A stretch of 64,000 nucleotides of DNA, taken from the NCBI GenBank assembly GCA_015680685.1, contig MNCI01015910.1, positions 186,940-250,939 of the forward strand, written 5' to 3'. Made by a program: the position numbers and the translations under genes. Within the stretch, counting starts at the first letter, position 1, and each line of letters begins with the position of its first letter. A model generated the notes under the pieces. It worked only from the letters and a program-made list of their open reading frames with translations. It was not told the DNA's origin and did no database searches. Of this stretch, positions 10,182-21,263 are shown piece after piece. This DNA is from Gnetum montanum (taxonomy: Eukaryota; Streptophyta; Gnetopsida; Gnetales; Gnetaceae).

Positions 10182-12025
10182 TTACAATGGAGGATACCCC
10201 CCATAACTAAATGGTTGAGCATGGCTAGAATTAATAAATGGAAGGTGGGGATCCTTGCATGTTGAAAATATTGGGACCTGGTCATACTTACCCCATTGGG
10301 GTTCACACACTTGATTCGAGTTGACATAGTGGGGCAAGTTATAAGATGTGGTTAATTTATAAGGAGTTGACCCACTATGGTACTTGTGACCGTAAGATGG
10401 TATGTAAGGATCAACATGTCTCCCCATGTGGAAATATTCATTGGGACCCATGGTTGTTGGAGTATTAAGTGGTGGCCTTGATAAGGTAACATGAGGTGTT
10501 AGGTTTGAAGAGGAAGATGCACCATAGTGTTGGATTTGTGCTGAGTTGGTGGATGCAGTGGTTTCTGAACTATGGTGTCCCTTTCGATGATCACATATAA
10601 AGAAGGGATGCCTTTGATGTTGTGAAGGACCTCCACTACTGTTGATAGTAGTAGCACAAGTAACATTTGCAGGTTGGTGCTGTGGTGCAAAATCTTCTAG
10701 CATAGCTGGCAGCGATGTAGAAGGAGGTGAAGTATGAGAATATTGAGGTTGAAGAGAAGTGTAAGGCACATGAGGTGGTGATCTTGTTGGAGAGGACATG
10801 GGTGGATAGTGCTCGGGAGAATGATAACGATGAGGTGAGGTAGAGGATGCTAATCCCATTGGAGAAATAGGGTGTTGAACATAATAAGCATTTGGTGCTG
10901 CGACATACGAAGGGTATGGTCTAGTTGGTNATATGTATGATTGGCAGTTGAGTTCTTATCCCTATTCTCTTCTACCCTTTGTTTTGATTGTCGTGTGGTG
11001 TCCTGTCCTATTTCTCAATTTGACATAGTTTTTCCTCTAATAATGTTGGCATATTCTCCACATCTTTCATGTACCCAGTCCATCATCTTATTTATCTTTG
11101 CCTCAATTTCATCTAGTGATTGCAGGATTGACAAAGATGATTCTACCTCCTTGAAGTGAGTTGATTTCTCCTCTTCATGATCATGGACCCTTGTTAAGTT
11201 AAGATTTTGGTCCTGTTGAGAACTTTCAACATTCTCCCATTTGGCTATTTCTCCTTCTTCTTTTGCTATCCGCTTGATAAGCTCTTGGAATTGATGGGTT
11301 CGTAGCTTAGATAGTTGACCTTGGGTGTACATCCCTAAGGTCTCCCTTATTTCATTATGGAGCCCATCTATGATATGGTACATTAGCCTTTCCTCAGAGA
11401 ACCCATGGCCTAGGCAATTGTTTAACAATGCATAATATCTTTCTAAGGCCATGTCCAAGGGTTCATGTTGCACTTGTTTCCATTCTTGGATTTGTCTCCT
11501 CAAGGCTGACACTCTTGCATAGGTTTGATATCTTTCGTTGAAAAGTTCTACCATTGTTGGCCAATGTTGAATTGAGTTTGGTTTTAACGACCTATACCAT
11601 ACTTTTGCTTGGCCAATGAGTGTCAGAGGAAAGAGCTTAAGTTTTTGCCACCCATTATCAATATTGTTCCATGTATAGGCATCGTAGAAGGCTTGTAAAT
11701 TTTGTTACAGATCTAAATCATAGCCTCCTGAAAACTTGGGAAAGTTGTTTAAATCAAGCACGGGTAGACAACTTTCCTTATGATGCTTGTGGGCTATTCG
11801 AATAGCCTCTCGTATTTCCGTTAAGCTTGTAGTGGCCAATAGGGGTTCATCGTCATCGGGTAAGTTATGTTTTCATGCATTGGGATGATGTTGTATTCGT
11901 TTATGTTTATAAGAAACTCCCACCTCAGGTTGTATACTCCAATCTTCATTGTCATAATATTCGTTGGTTCTCCAATGAATTGCCTCACTAGATGTGGCAT
12001 TATTATAGTCTTGTAGGAGAGACAT
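10182..12025 (-). pseudogene. gag of element A
   Basis: Structural protein that would package the element RNA. The start ATG (12025) is chosen because it opens the conserved beginning MSLLQDYNN, about 110 bases after the primer site. The central domain (11015-11900) carries the retrotransposon gag pattern, including VWYRSLKPNSI, ELFNERYQTYARVSALRRQI and a second half around YTQGQLSKLR. It aligns with gag of element C (23055-25049). The C-terminal part (10182-10859) is proline/serine/histidine-rich and ends at a normal stop. No CCHC zinc knuckle is visible. There are two premature stops (near 11875 TGA and 11703 TAA), one stop near 11017, and a frame change where the single N lies (10930). It is about 610 codons overall. 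Confidence 0.85.
10930..10930. other. Undetermined base at a frame break
   Basis: The only N in the window. The gag reading frame before and after it differs by one position. The apparent frameshift may therefore be an assembly or base-calling gap and not a real mutation. Confidence 0.7.
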
Positions 12026-12134
12026 GGTTGTAAATTTGTGTGTGATTATTATTATTATTTTTCTAAAAGATATATCATCAAGGATTTGTTACAACGATCT
12101 TGTATGATGTAACTAATCTGGATAACTATCACCA

Positions 12135-12152
12135 TCCCCAACAACGGTGCCA
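12135..12152 (-). other. Primer binding site of element A (tRNA-Asp type)
   Basis: The minus strand reads TGGCACCGTTGTTGGGGA. It differs by three transitions from TGGCGCCGTTGCCGGGGA, the complement of the 3' end of plant tRNA-Asp(GUC). It lies one base inside the 5' LTR. It would be the start of minus-strand DNA synthesis. Confidence 0.85.
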
Positions 12153-12153
12153 A

Positions 12154-13044
12154 TGATGAGTGACGAGATACCCCTACACTCAACCATACGAATACGAGCA
12201 TTCACGCATGATCCGGTCGAACTTCATGGATAGGCTAGTTGTGGTATCTACATAGTTACACGTTGATTGTAGTTTGCTGTCTTCCCACTTGGACGAGTAT
12301 TTGCTTTGTCACATATGGTTTAGTCAAGAGTGAGGCGTATGATGTAATCCTAAATTAGCGCTACTCCTAGAGACAATGGAGAATGATCTTGATTAAACTA
12401 ATGAGTAATAGGAAATGAAGTCTAAGCTAACCTAGATGTGATGAGCATCCATTCCTTAATCATCCATATACATATTGGACCTCATGCATGACTACTACTG
12501 GGGTTACCAAACGTAGATCCTAGGTACGCTGCTGGGTTACCAAGTAGTCACACTTAAATGATCATGATTAAGTAGTACTCATTCCACATTAAACAACAGG
12601 AATAGTAAATGATGGTAAAGAAATATTAACTAAGAAAATAATAAATAAAAATAATAATTAATAATAACAATTAAATAATTAAACTAAGTGAATGCTACAA
12701 TGATGAAGTAATCTCAATCTTTATTGCCGATCATGTGTGTGTCCAAGTATGTCACACTCGAATAAAGGTGTCATACACTTACAAGCATCACACTACAGGC
12801 ATGCACTAGGAAAATATTCTAACTTCTATGGAAAGAAAATGCAAGGTCTTCACTAAAATTGCTAGAAAAGATCCTCAAATGAGGTGGAAGGTCCTCTTAT
12901 TTATAGGCTGGGATAGGCGGTTGCGTAAACGGGGCCACGTCGATGCAGGAAGGCTACGTCGACGGGGCCGCATTGACATGGCAGCATATATAGGACCCCA
13001 TATACGTGGCCTAGTCAACGCATCGACTATATAGTACTTCATCA
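12154..13044 (-). repeat. 5' LTR of element A
   Basis: 891 bp, TGATGAAG...CTCATCA in its own orientation. The TATA box TATAAATA is at 12905-12898. Only about 140 bases separate it from the LTR start, and these are filled with GCATCGACG / CGTCGATGC palindromic repeats and GGCC-rich spacers. It is paired with 7419-8299. Confidence 0.92.
12898..12905 (-). promoter_or_regulatory. TATA box of the element A 5' LTR
   Basis: TATAAATA on the minus strand, in the context CCTATAAATAAGAGGA. The same octamer in similar context occurs in LTRs of elements B, C and G. Confidence 0.75.
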
Positions 13045-13049
13045 CCTAT
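13045..13049. other. Target site duplication of element A (right), CCTAT
   Basis: Exact match to 7414-7418. Confidence 0.9.
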
Positions 13050-13599
13050 ATTCTTCTATTAGCTTTTGAGTAATTTGCTTAGGGGTGAAGAATGCAAAAC
13101 CTAAATCATTTAGGTTTACATCAAGTAGCTTGAGCATAACAAGATTTTCCATGCTAGCCTTCCTCTTAATCATATAATCCTCCTTGTCTATAGAACTTTG
13201 TAGTTATTTTCATTTCTTCTTATGTTGTACCATAATACATTCCTTAAAAATTTTTAGTGCATCATTAATCCTCACCTTTTCTATCAGCAAGTCTCTCATT
13301 CTCTTAGTAGTCCTTTCTTCTCTAATTTGTTTTGTAAGAGCCAAAGCTTGTTTCTTATAAAATAGCTTGCTCCTCCTTTATGAGAACTACAATGCTCCCA
13401 TGATGTGCAATTATCCTTCATCATAATGTTCAGCCTCTCCATGGTCAAAAAGTTGCATTGCTAAATGGTATGGATTTCCACTAAGTAATCATGAAGATTA
13501 CATAACTATCAATAAAAAGAAGTTTTAGGATTATGATTTCCCACCTTGATTTCATATAAATATGCCTTTAAGTTCTTCACCTCTTATTATAGCAAAGGC

Positions 13600-13969
13600 A
13601 TCTATATCAAAAACTTCTTGTGGTTCTTCTTAGTAGTCATCAACTTTGCCATCAAGCCAACATTAGAATTAGCATGCTTCATAGCAAGAAAAATCATCTC
13701 CATCCCATATCCTACCAAAGCATCAATCCTCTTTTGAATCTCAAGATGCTTAGATTTGAGGGCTTGGAAATTGGGATATACAATTAGCACTTTACCAAGG
13801 TTAGTTGTAATCTGGACATCTACAAAAGAATATGTTCACATCTTAATAATATATCAACTTATTATCATTATTACAACCACCACTTATATAAAAAAACTCA
13901 CCAATATTAGTTATGGCTCTTAGCTTTTCTGTAAATTTGTTCATCATTCCTCTTATCCATTTTTTTGAA
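13600..13969 (-). pseudogene. Two exons of the unknown spliced gene with an in-frame junction
   Basis: Exon 13969-13902 ends ITNI with donor |GTGAGT. Exon 13819-13600 begins after TTCTTTTGTAG|. Splicing these gives a continuous frame through LGKVLIVYPNFQALKSKHL and GMEMIFLAMKHANSNVG to a TAG near 13600. Conserved phase across the intron is the best evidence that this was a real gene. The 82-base intron is short but normal for plants. Confidence 0.55.
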
Positions 13970-14657
13970 CTTTGTAAATACACACATATGTATATAAAAA
14001 TTATAAAAAATTTAATATTTAAAAGTATACACAATAAAAAAATAAAATAAAAACATGAAAAATATTAACTTGGTGGTAACTTACAAAATGATATCTTTTC
14101 TTCTTCTACTAGCTTTCCTATGAATCACTTTCCTCCAACTTCTTCAGAAATAGGTTTCTTCCTAAGAGGTAAGAAGCCAAAACATTTAGTAGGAGAAAAC
14201 ATCATATCCTCATGTATATCATTCAAGTCATGACCCATATGACTATTTGATAGTTGGTTAGGTTTTTTTAGGTCTTGTTTTCTCAAATAATCCATCGGCA
14301 AAGTTTTTTCCTCCAATGCACCTTGTGTGTTAATCTGACTTGTATCATCCCACAAATCCAAATCAACTTGTTTCTCTATTAGTCTCTGTACCATCTCCTC
14401 CTTCTTAGCTTTTCTAGTTGCTTTGAAATAATCCCTCTTTTCTTTTGAAATAAGACTTAGGCCTTTGCTTCCTCCCTTGCTTTCCTTTCTACTTCCCCTT
14501 TTGCTTTCCTCTGAACCTCCACCTTGGCCAATGCTTCCTTCTCAATTTTCTTTTATGCCTTTAAGGTAATTTTTAATAACATAAATATCAAAATTTATAA
14601 ATATAAAACTAAAATCTAATAAAATAAAAACAAAATATAAAAATAGGTTATGCTTAC

Positions 14658-15004
14658 CTAGCCTCTTTGTTACCTTAGTAGCCTTCAACCTCAATCTTTC
14701 TTCCTTTGAATGATAGGTACTTGTAGCCTCCACATCATTCACCCACATCTTCTTAGAGGTCTAGTTATTATCCTGAATGTCTTGAACATACTTTCTAATG
14801 TTCTCCATCCTGCATGTAGTATTTTCATGAATATTATATTTAGTGGGTAATGCAACGCTATTCAACATAAAAGACTTAGACACACCCTTCTTTAGTGATT
14901 AGGTAACATCTAGTAGTCCTATCATAGTAGATGGAAGGATCATTATAATGCTAGTGACATTTTGGTACAATGGTGGTGGAAATTCCTCCTCATTGTGAAC
15001 TCTT
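14658..15004 (-). pseudogene. Exon of the unknown spliced gene
   Basis: Between AATAG| and |GTAAGC the frame reads NEEEFPPPLYQNVTS at the start and KKMWVNDVEATSTYHSKEER near the end, with two stops. The end is basic and charged (RLRLKATKVTKRL) and continues into a lysine/glutamate-rich next exon (VQRKAKGEVERKAREEAKA), which suggests a coiled coil. Confidence 0.5.
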
Positions 15005-16257
15005 CTATTCTCACAAAAAATACAAGAAAATAACTTTACAAAACATTAGAGCATACCATAGTATAGACTGAAATTCATAGAGTTGTTGGAATGCTTGCCA
15101 TTGACCAACTTGTGTTGCCTAGCTTCTTAGTCATCCTCTCATCTATGCGGCTTGCCTAATCATAAGTAGTCCTCCTTGTGATGATGTTAAATATAATAGT
15201 TAACTATTGAAAAGAAGCGATCTACTGCAAATTGATCTATCCATAAAAGATCCTCTTAATGAAGAAGTGATAGACTTGAATCTAGTCTTGATTTCAACAA
15301 TGAAGGATATTCTAATTCTTACTCATGTATTGTACCTAGTCCTTGATGTTTTTGCTTTCCTTCTTGGACAACTTATTGTTGTTCTTAATAGTGGAACCTT
15401 TATCAAGAAATCCAAATCAATACTAGGAGGAATCCCTATTCCACTATAAAGTTACCTCTTTGTTATAAACTTGAAACATGAACAATCATTATTGGTTGAA
15501 ATAACATTTCATCATAGCAATAAAATCCATGGAAGAAATGTTAGGTGTTCTCAAGGTGAAGAGGGGCATCATGCATGCATGCTCAAAGCTATGAAGATAT
15601 TTACTTCCCTTCCCACTCATTAACCACTCGTGGGTACATGGTGTATTATGAATGTTTGCTTGCAATGATCTCTTGTTCACATTCCCTAACTCAATGTAAA
15701 CCACTTCAGATGTATTAATCTTATCTACCAACATAGATGAAAAATATTAAAACATAAATATAAATATAAAATCAACATGAAAAGAGGTATTAGCACCAAC
15801 ATCAACATCAATATGAAAGTAACATAAATGAAACATCATATAAACACCTAACCATATGATAACAAAAGAAAAAACAAAGGAAAGTTCACATTTTCTAAGA
15901 TTACCTTTTGAACTCAAGGAAATCCTAGATCCCTTAGGCCACTTAGCCCCTAGGTCTAAGTCATTTTTATAATTTAGAACATGAATTAGATCAGTCTTCT
16001 TCAGAGTGATATGCCACCTATGATCCCTAGAATTAATCATCTCACTTGAAAATTTACTTCAAAATTGATAAGTGCTAGTTATCTATAAGAGTTATCTCCT
16101 GTAACATCTCCGTGAGTCTTTCCAAGTAGGAGTTCTTATTATTAGGGTCCTTGAACTAGGATACTGACAACATACAAATAACATCAATAGGTGATAAACT
16201 AATAATCAAATCTTAAAAATTAGAAAATATAGCATGACATAGAAACACATATTGACT

Positions 16258-16743
16258 CACCTAGAAATAGTGATATGGGTTCTCACTAGGCTAAAGAGAA
16301 TCTCATTATGATGCAGGTCCAACAACAAAGTGCTATCAACATTAAATCTTTTATAGAAATTGTCTATCCATAGATGATCTAGTTTCTTATACTAAATCTT
16401 CTATGTCACTTTACCCTCAATGGAAAGGGTTTCAACATCTAAAGCTTCTTGAATCACATAGTCCAACAATCATGGGCTAATCCCTATGATGATTCCCCCT
16501 AGAGCATGCGATGCTATTCTCAATGAAAGTAAGGTCTATATTAGTACATGAAAATTTTCAACATAGAATTCCAAGAATCTCATCATCCCAAGCCTTGCCC
16601 ATATTTGTATATGATGGCGAAAATTATTATTCATAATAGGAACCACCCTAACCTTTTGTAGTTTTTTGGTAATTGCTGTACCCATATCATAAAATAGGAA
16701 ATATATAGGATCAATAACTATCAACTTTAGCCTGATGTCATCC
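16258..16743 (-). pseudogene. Best-supported exon of the unknown spliced gene
   Basis: A single frame runs from a strong acceptor (a T-rich tract, then TAATGTGCAG) to a strong donor (TAG|GTGAGTC). It contains four stops, each of which could be a decayed glutamine or arginine codon. The readable parts include DDIRLKLIVIDPIYFLFYD, VVPIMNNNFRHHIQIW and ALDVETLSIEGKV. No family was recognised. Length is 486 bases. Confidence 0.55.
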
Positions 16744-17448
16744 CTGCACATTAGACAAAGATACAAAGTTAGCATCCATAGGGTAAGAAATTAATCATAA
16801 AATCAAACTTCAAAGCTAGAAACATCTATCAGCAACATAACAAAAATATCACATAGACATCCTAGGATATCCTATGTGTATCACATGTAAAGCTAAGTAA
16901 TCAATGAATGCACAACACTATGCCATAATAAAAACCATAATAAGTATAGGATCTAACATTAATTAATATCTATTAAGGTTAAACAACATCAACATCCCTA
17001 CAAAACATGAACTAAGCATGCACAAGCTTCGTTCCTAGCTTTCAAGGCTTGAAAACTACTAAGTTAAAATAGGTGACCTAAGGTGATGTGATGATAGATA
17101 GCATTGACATCTCATCCAGTGTTAGCATCACCTACCTTGAGCTCACCTAAAACCTAAATTGTAATATCCTCATCTTTAAGCCTTAGGTTGGAGAAGATTA
17201 CATTGGGTAAAACACCTACTAAGTGGTTAGCCATGGTTAGAATAAGGTAACAAATGAACTATGTAACAAAAGAAAACAAGAAAGCTACTGTGAAGCCATG
17301 ACCTAAGAAATAAAAGGAGAAAACTATACAGTCAAAGAAAGAAAATGTAGAAATATAAAATCACAATATAAATATAAATTTTAAAAATTGAAATTAATTG
17401 GAAAGAGAATTACATATATAAACTACAAATCTAAATATTCATAAATAT

Positions 17449-17453
17449 ATAAT
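17449..17453. other. Target site duplication of element B (left), ATAAT
   Basis: Identical to 44373-44377 on the far side of the nested complex. Confidence 0.85.
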
Positions 17454-18300
17454 TGATGAGTGGTGAGGTACCCCTATGCTCAACCATATGAATACAAGCA
17501 TGTATGCATAATCTGGTCAAACTTTGCGAATAGACTAGTCCTAGACAGTTATATGTTGATCGCAGTTTGCTGTCTTCCCACCTGGACTAGTATTTGCTTT
17601 GTCACATATGGTCTAGTCTAGTGTGAGGTGTATGATGTAATTTCTAATATTATGCTTACTCCTAAAGGAAGTGAGAAATAACTTTTTTAAACTAATAGAC
17701 AATAGAAAATAAAATCTAAGCTAGCCTAATTTCCATGAGCATCCATTCTTAATAATCTATACACATCTTGGACTTTGTGTACTACATCTGGGATCACCAA
17801 GCGCACATCACTTGAAGAACTACTTAATATGCTACTGGGTTACCATGTAATGACACTTAAATGTTCATGATTAATATGTACTCATTCCACATTATCAATA
17901 GAAATAGTAAATGACAGTAAAGAAATATTGACTAAGAAAACAATAAATAATAATCAATAATTAAACAATTAGAAACTAAGTGAATGTTGCAATGATGGTG
18001 TAATCTTGATCTTTATTGCTGATTGTGTGCATGTCCAAGTACATCACACTCAAAAAAAGGTTCCATACAATTACAAGCATCACACTGTGGGCATGCACTT
18101 GGGAAAGGAACTAAAACTTGAAAAAAAAACTCAACCCTCAAGACTTACTAACGACTCCCTTCTCGTGCGCCTGAGTGCTATATTTATAGGCTTACACAAG
18201 AATCACAATATTATGTATATGATATTGTTACCTAGGCTTCGATATTGCATACCCAATATCGTGTATCTGATATTGGGACCTAACAAACTGCAATTCATCA
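17454..18300 (-). repeat. 3' LTR of element B
   Basis: 847 bp. The TATA box TATAAATA is at 18188-18181. The 112 bases between it and the LTR start hold AATATC/GATATT-type half-palindromes (decayed GATATC units) instead of the GCATCGACG units of element A. By eye it matches the 5' LTR at nearly nine bases in ten. Confidence 0.9.
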
Positions 18301-18311
18301 TACCCCCACGA
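18301..18311 (-). other. Polypurine tract of element B
   Basis: TCGTGGGGGTA on the minus strand directly before the 3' LTR, identical to the tract of element A. Confidence 0.85.
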
Positions 18312-18394
18312 CTGAATATAACTTGTCTCAAGTTAAACAAACAAAATAAAAACAAGTTCATTTGATTACATAGTGGATAGGTATGGGATTATGG

Positions 18395-21263
18395 ACTGAC
18401 TATGGATTATTTCATGCCATGATGTGGAATTAAACAAAACAAAATTGGGACACCAACATAGAGTACAAAATACAAAATTGTTGGAACTCATGTGGTTCCT
18501 AGTGGTGGTGGCTCCTCCATGGGCTTCTTCCCCTTATCTTGTGCTCCAGGCTTTGGAAATGGATACCTATGAAGGAGCACCTGAAGCTTTTCTTCGTTTG
18601 TTTGGGGATCATGTTCCATTCATGCTAATGTTCCAATATTTGATGGAGTTGGCACCTCCCGTGGACGTGGTAGTTGCAGAAACATTTGATTGGCTTTGAT
18701 GTACCAGGATCCAAATAGTTGTCATTCCTCCTTGTAGGCTTTAGCTTTCTCTCTAAATTCTTGATAATCTATGAGTCATCAAGCCAAATCTACTATAACA
18801 TCTTTCTGACCTTAGTAGCTAGCTTTTACCATCTCTAACTCAAAATTTGCTACCTCTAATTTTTTCAATGTCTTTTTATGTTCAACAAATTCTACTTCAT
18901 ATTTGGTGTAGGTGGTAGCTACTCGCTTTTCCAACTTGATCTTTAGGCATCTTGCTATTAACATGGCCAAGTTATCATACCACAGGTTTGCGAACTCCAT
19001 GTATTTAGTGAGATCCTAAATCTGCAGGTCTTAGCTCTTTAATTCTACTTGGTGGATGAAGGCATAAGTGTCTAGCATGGCCTACCAGTCAGTGTTTTGA
19101 GCACTAAAAGCATTGATATGGGTCTTAGACATATGGATTTATTTTTCAATGATCTACTTATACATCCCCACCTGGTCTTGGAAATGCTCCTTCAATTTTT
19201 CATATTGCTTATCTTCAGTTTTCCATGTGCTTATTTTGATGGCTATCTTCTGATGGATGGCATGTACCTCCTCCATTGAGAGGGTCCTGTTCTCTCTAGC
19301 TAAGAAATTCATGTCCTGATTGACCCTTATTAGTTGTACTTACATTTGCTGAAAATTTTCCTCAAGAACATTCTTTTGTTTTTCAATTGTTGTCAACTAA
19401 AGATTCTTGATAATAAGGAGTTTATTTTCTTCTTATAAGGCCTTGAGTGCTTTTTCATGTGCATATATTTGGGCTTGTGCTTTCGAAGCATCCCAATTAG
19501 CCTTCTCCTTTTCCATTGCTACCCTTTTATTCTCCTCTCATAGTTTATTCAGTTGCTTTATCCTAAATAATTCTAGCTGGTCAGCTGGGATAAGTTGGGA
19601 TGGATCCTGTTGTGTGGCTTTTAGGGCAACAAACTTCTCATGGAGTCTTCTCAACTCATCTTCTACATGTTTGAACCTAACCTCAGCCATAACCAGCTTT
19701 CCCTTCATCGAAATGAGGTTTACTTGTATTGGTGTGATATCTTAGGGGATGTCAAACAAGGATGTCATTACTTGTCCTGTTTGCAAAAAATGATCTAGAG
19801 CATCCTCATGTTTCGTAGGAGTCATCATGTGCTCTTGTGAGGTTTGTCAGTCGCACAACAGGGATATTAAATGACCCTTTGATGTGGTTCGTGATCACTT
19901 TGGCTACTCCAGCTACATCTTGGTGTTTCATGACCACTATTGTGGCAGCTTCACCAGTTTCTAATTAAACTTGAAATGATGCAGCATTCCTAGAAATTTG
20001 TTGTGACCAATGTGACTCTCGTTCTCTTGTTTGTATCGAGACCTTATCTTGTGCATGATCGATTGAGATCGTGGGCTATACAACATTGTTAATTACCTTG
20101 AAGAGGTTGGCCTCATCATGACTTCCCCAACTGAATGTTTGTGTGATGGCCTTGAGATGGCTCATCGATGGTTGGTAATCTTGTGGTGGTGGTGGTGGTT
20201 GGTCCTGTTGGCCCGTGGGTTATGTGCTAGGCCCTACTTCTTATTGTTGAATAGGCCTCATGTTCGGAAGTTGGCTAGGCCCTACTATTTGAGGTACACT
20301 AGGCCCAACTATTTACTCTTGTTCATGCTCTAGTGTTTCACTAGCATCTTTCCTTGGTGTTGGTGGCTTTAGTAATTCAGCATATGAGACATTTTGAGCT
20401 TTTTTGGGGATGTCATTAGTATACCCAAGAATTCTAGCATGCTAGCAAAACTTCTTGATTAGACAAGGGAAAGATAATGCAAACTTCCTTGTCTTACATT
20501 CTTCAAACTACCTCAATATTTCTGTTAGATATAAATGGGGTAGACTGGCATTGACCTTGCCCATCAAGATTACATTTCCTTTGGCTACATAGGTGGAGAT
20601 CCTATTTAGTCCCTTTGTTAGGAAGATGTGATAGGTGCCAATTTTGAAATAGATTCTCTCTTCAAGGATGAGTTCCCCATATGTTTTTTCCTCCTTACTG
20701 TATGCCCTCTTTAGCTATACTTTTGGTGCATCAGCATCAAAGCATGTGGATAGATGGGTAACTTTAGGCCCTATATTTGGAAGATTCAGAACTTCTACAA
20801 TGGCCTTCACAGAGAAATCAACTGAAATCCCACCAATCTCAATAGTGGTTCCTTCCTCTTTATTATGCCAAAATTGATTAGTCTTCCACAAATACCATTC
20901 TTCACTTTCCAAGAGGACATGTCATAGTGGAGATCCTTTGAGTTGATCTTTGACCATCTTAGGGGAAAATTCGGTAAAAGGTCCAAAATTAAGTTCCATG
21001 ATCACTGCAGCTGATGTGGACCTTTCTCAAATTCCTAAACACATTCTAGGGACAACATGAGATGTTGTCCTTGTTCAAGTGCCCTGCCTTCTCCACCTTT
21101 TGCTTGTCCATATTGTGCAGTAACAAGGGTTTCTTAATGGATGCTAAATGATTGTGCCTCCTATTCTACATGTTTTGTAGGAGGTCCTTGGCCTCTACCT
21201 TTCCTTAGGCATTTGGATGCACCTTAGGAGGGTCCTCCCTATTATCCTCGTTTAGGGGTTATC
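18395..21263 (-). pseudogene. ORF2 of element B: conserved long ORF of unknown function in the place of pol/env
   Basis: About 950 codons on the element sense strand. The start is placed at 21263, where ATG has become ATA, because elements A and E have ATG here. Order: (1) a Gly/Gln/Arg-rich start; (2) a well-kept globular part (20920-20450) with EEWYLWKTNQFWHN, EEGTTIEIGG, LILEERIYFKIGTYHIFLTK, FPCLIKK and ILGYTNDIPKKA; (3) a Pro/Gln-rich middle (about 20400-20150); (4) a long charged second half (19750-18810), probably coiled coil (KAQAQIYAHEKALKAL, VATTYTKYEVEFVEHKKTL); (5) the tail DKGKKPMEEPPPLGTT. The same order and motifs occur in element E, so the frame was once under selection. Stops are mostly TAG/TGA. 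It has no retroviral enzyme motif and no visible membrane segment. It occupies the position of an env-like gene. Function unknown. Confidence 0.75.

Larger units (their letters stand above)
7419..13044 (-). mobile_element. Element A: complete non-autonomous LTR retrotransposon (gag, ORF2 remnant, no pol)
   Basis: Both LTRs start TGATG and end CATCA and are flanked by the 5 bp duplication CCTAT. The element is 5,626 bp long and lies on the minus strand. Order in its own direction: 5' LTR (13044-12154), primer site, gag (12025-10182), a non-coding stretch with a conserved motif near 9190, a deleted ORF2 remnant (8906-8400), polypurine tract, 3' LTR (8299-7419). No protease, RT or integrase motif is present, so it would have needed enzymes from an autonomous relative such as element C. 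This fits the class called TR-GAG. Compared with element B it lacks about 2.4 kb of ORF2. It interrupts an exon of a spliced gene. Confidence 0.92.
13045..17234 (-). pseudogene. Spliced gene of unknown function (decayed), 5' and middle exons
   Basis: A series of minus-strand reading frames is bounded by splice-like sites. Proposed exons: 17234-17136 (ATG start, donor AAG|GTAGGT), 16743-16258 (GTGCAG acceptor, TAG|GTGAGT donor), 16163-15905 (GTCAG, GTAATC), 15724-15490 (GGTAG), 15004-14658 (AATAG, GTAAGC), about 14550-14085 (GTAAGT), 13969-13902 (GTGAGT), 13819-13600 (TTTTGTAG), and about 13345-13045 continuing at 7413. At least one junction (13902/13819) keeps the frame, giving TNIDVQITTNL across the intron. 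Stops within exons are few and mostly TAG/TGA/TAA of the C-to-T kind. The product was not recognised. It could be a host gene or a captured or transposon-encoded gene. Element B sits about 215 bp upstream of the ATG, and element A splits a late exon. Confidence 0.55.

Noticed and set aside
10182-10859. Proline/serine/histidine-rich frame considered as a separate host gene
   Set aside because: It joins gag of element A after the frame break at the N, and has a counterpart in element B and in the gag end of element C.
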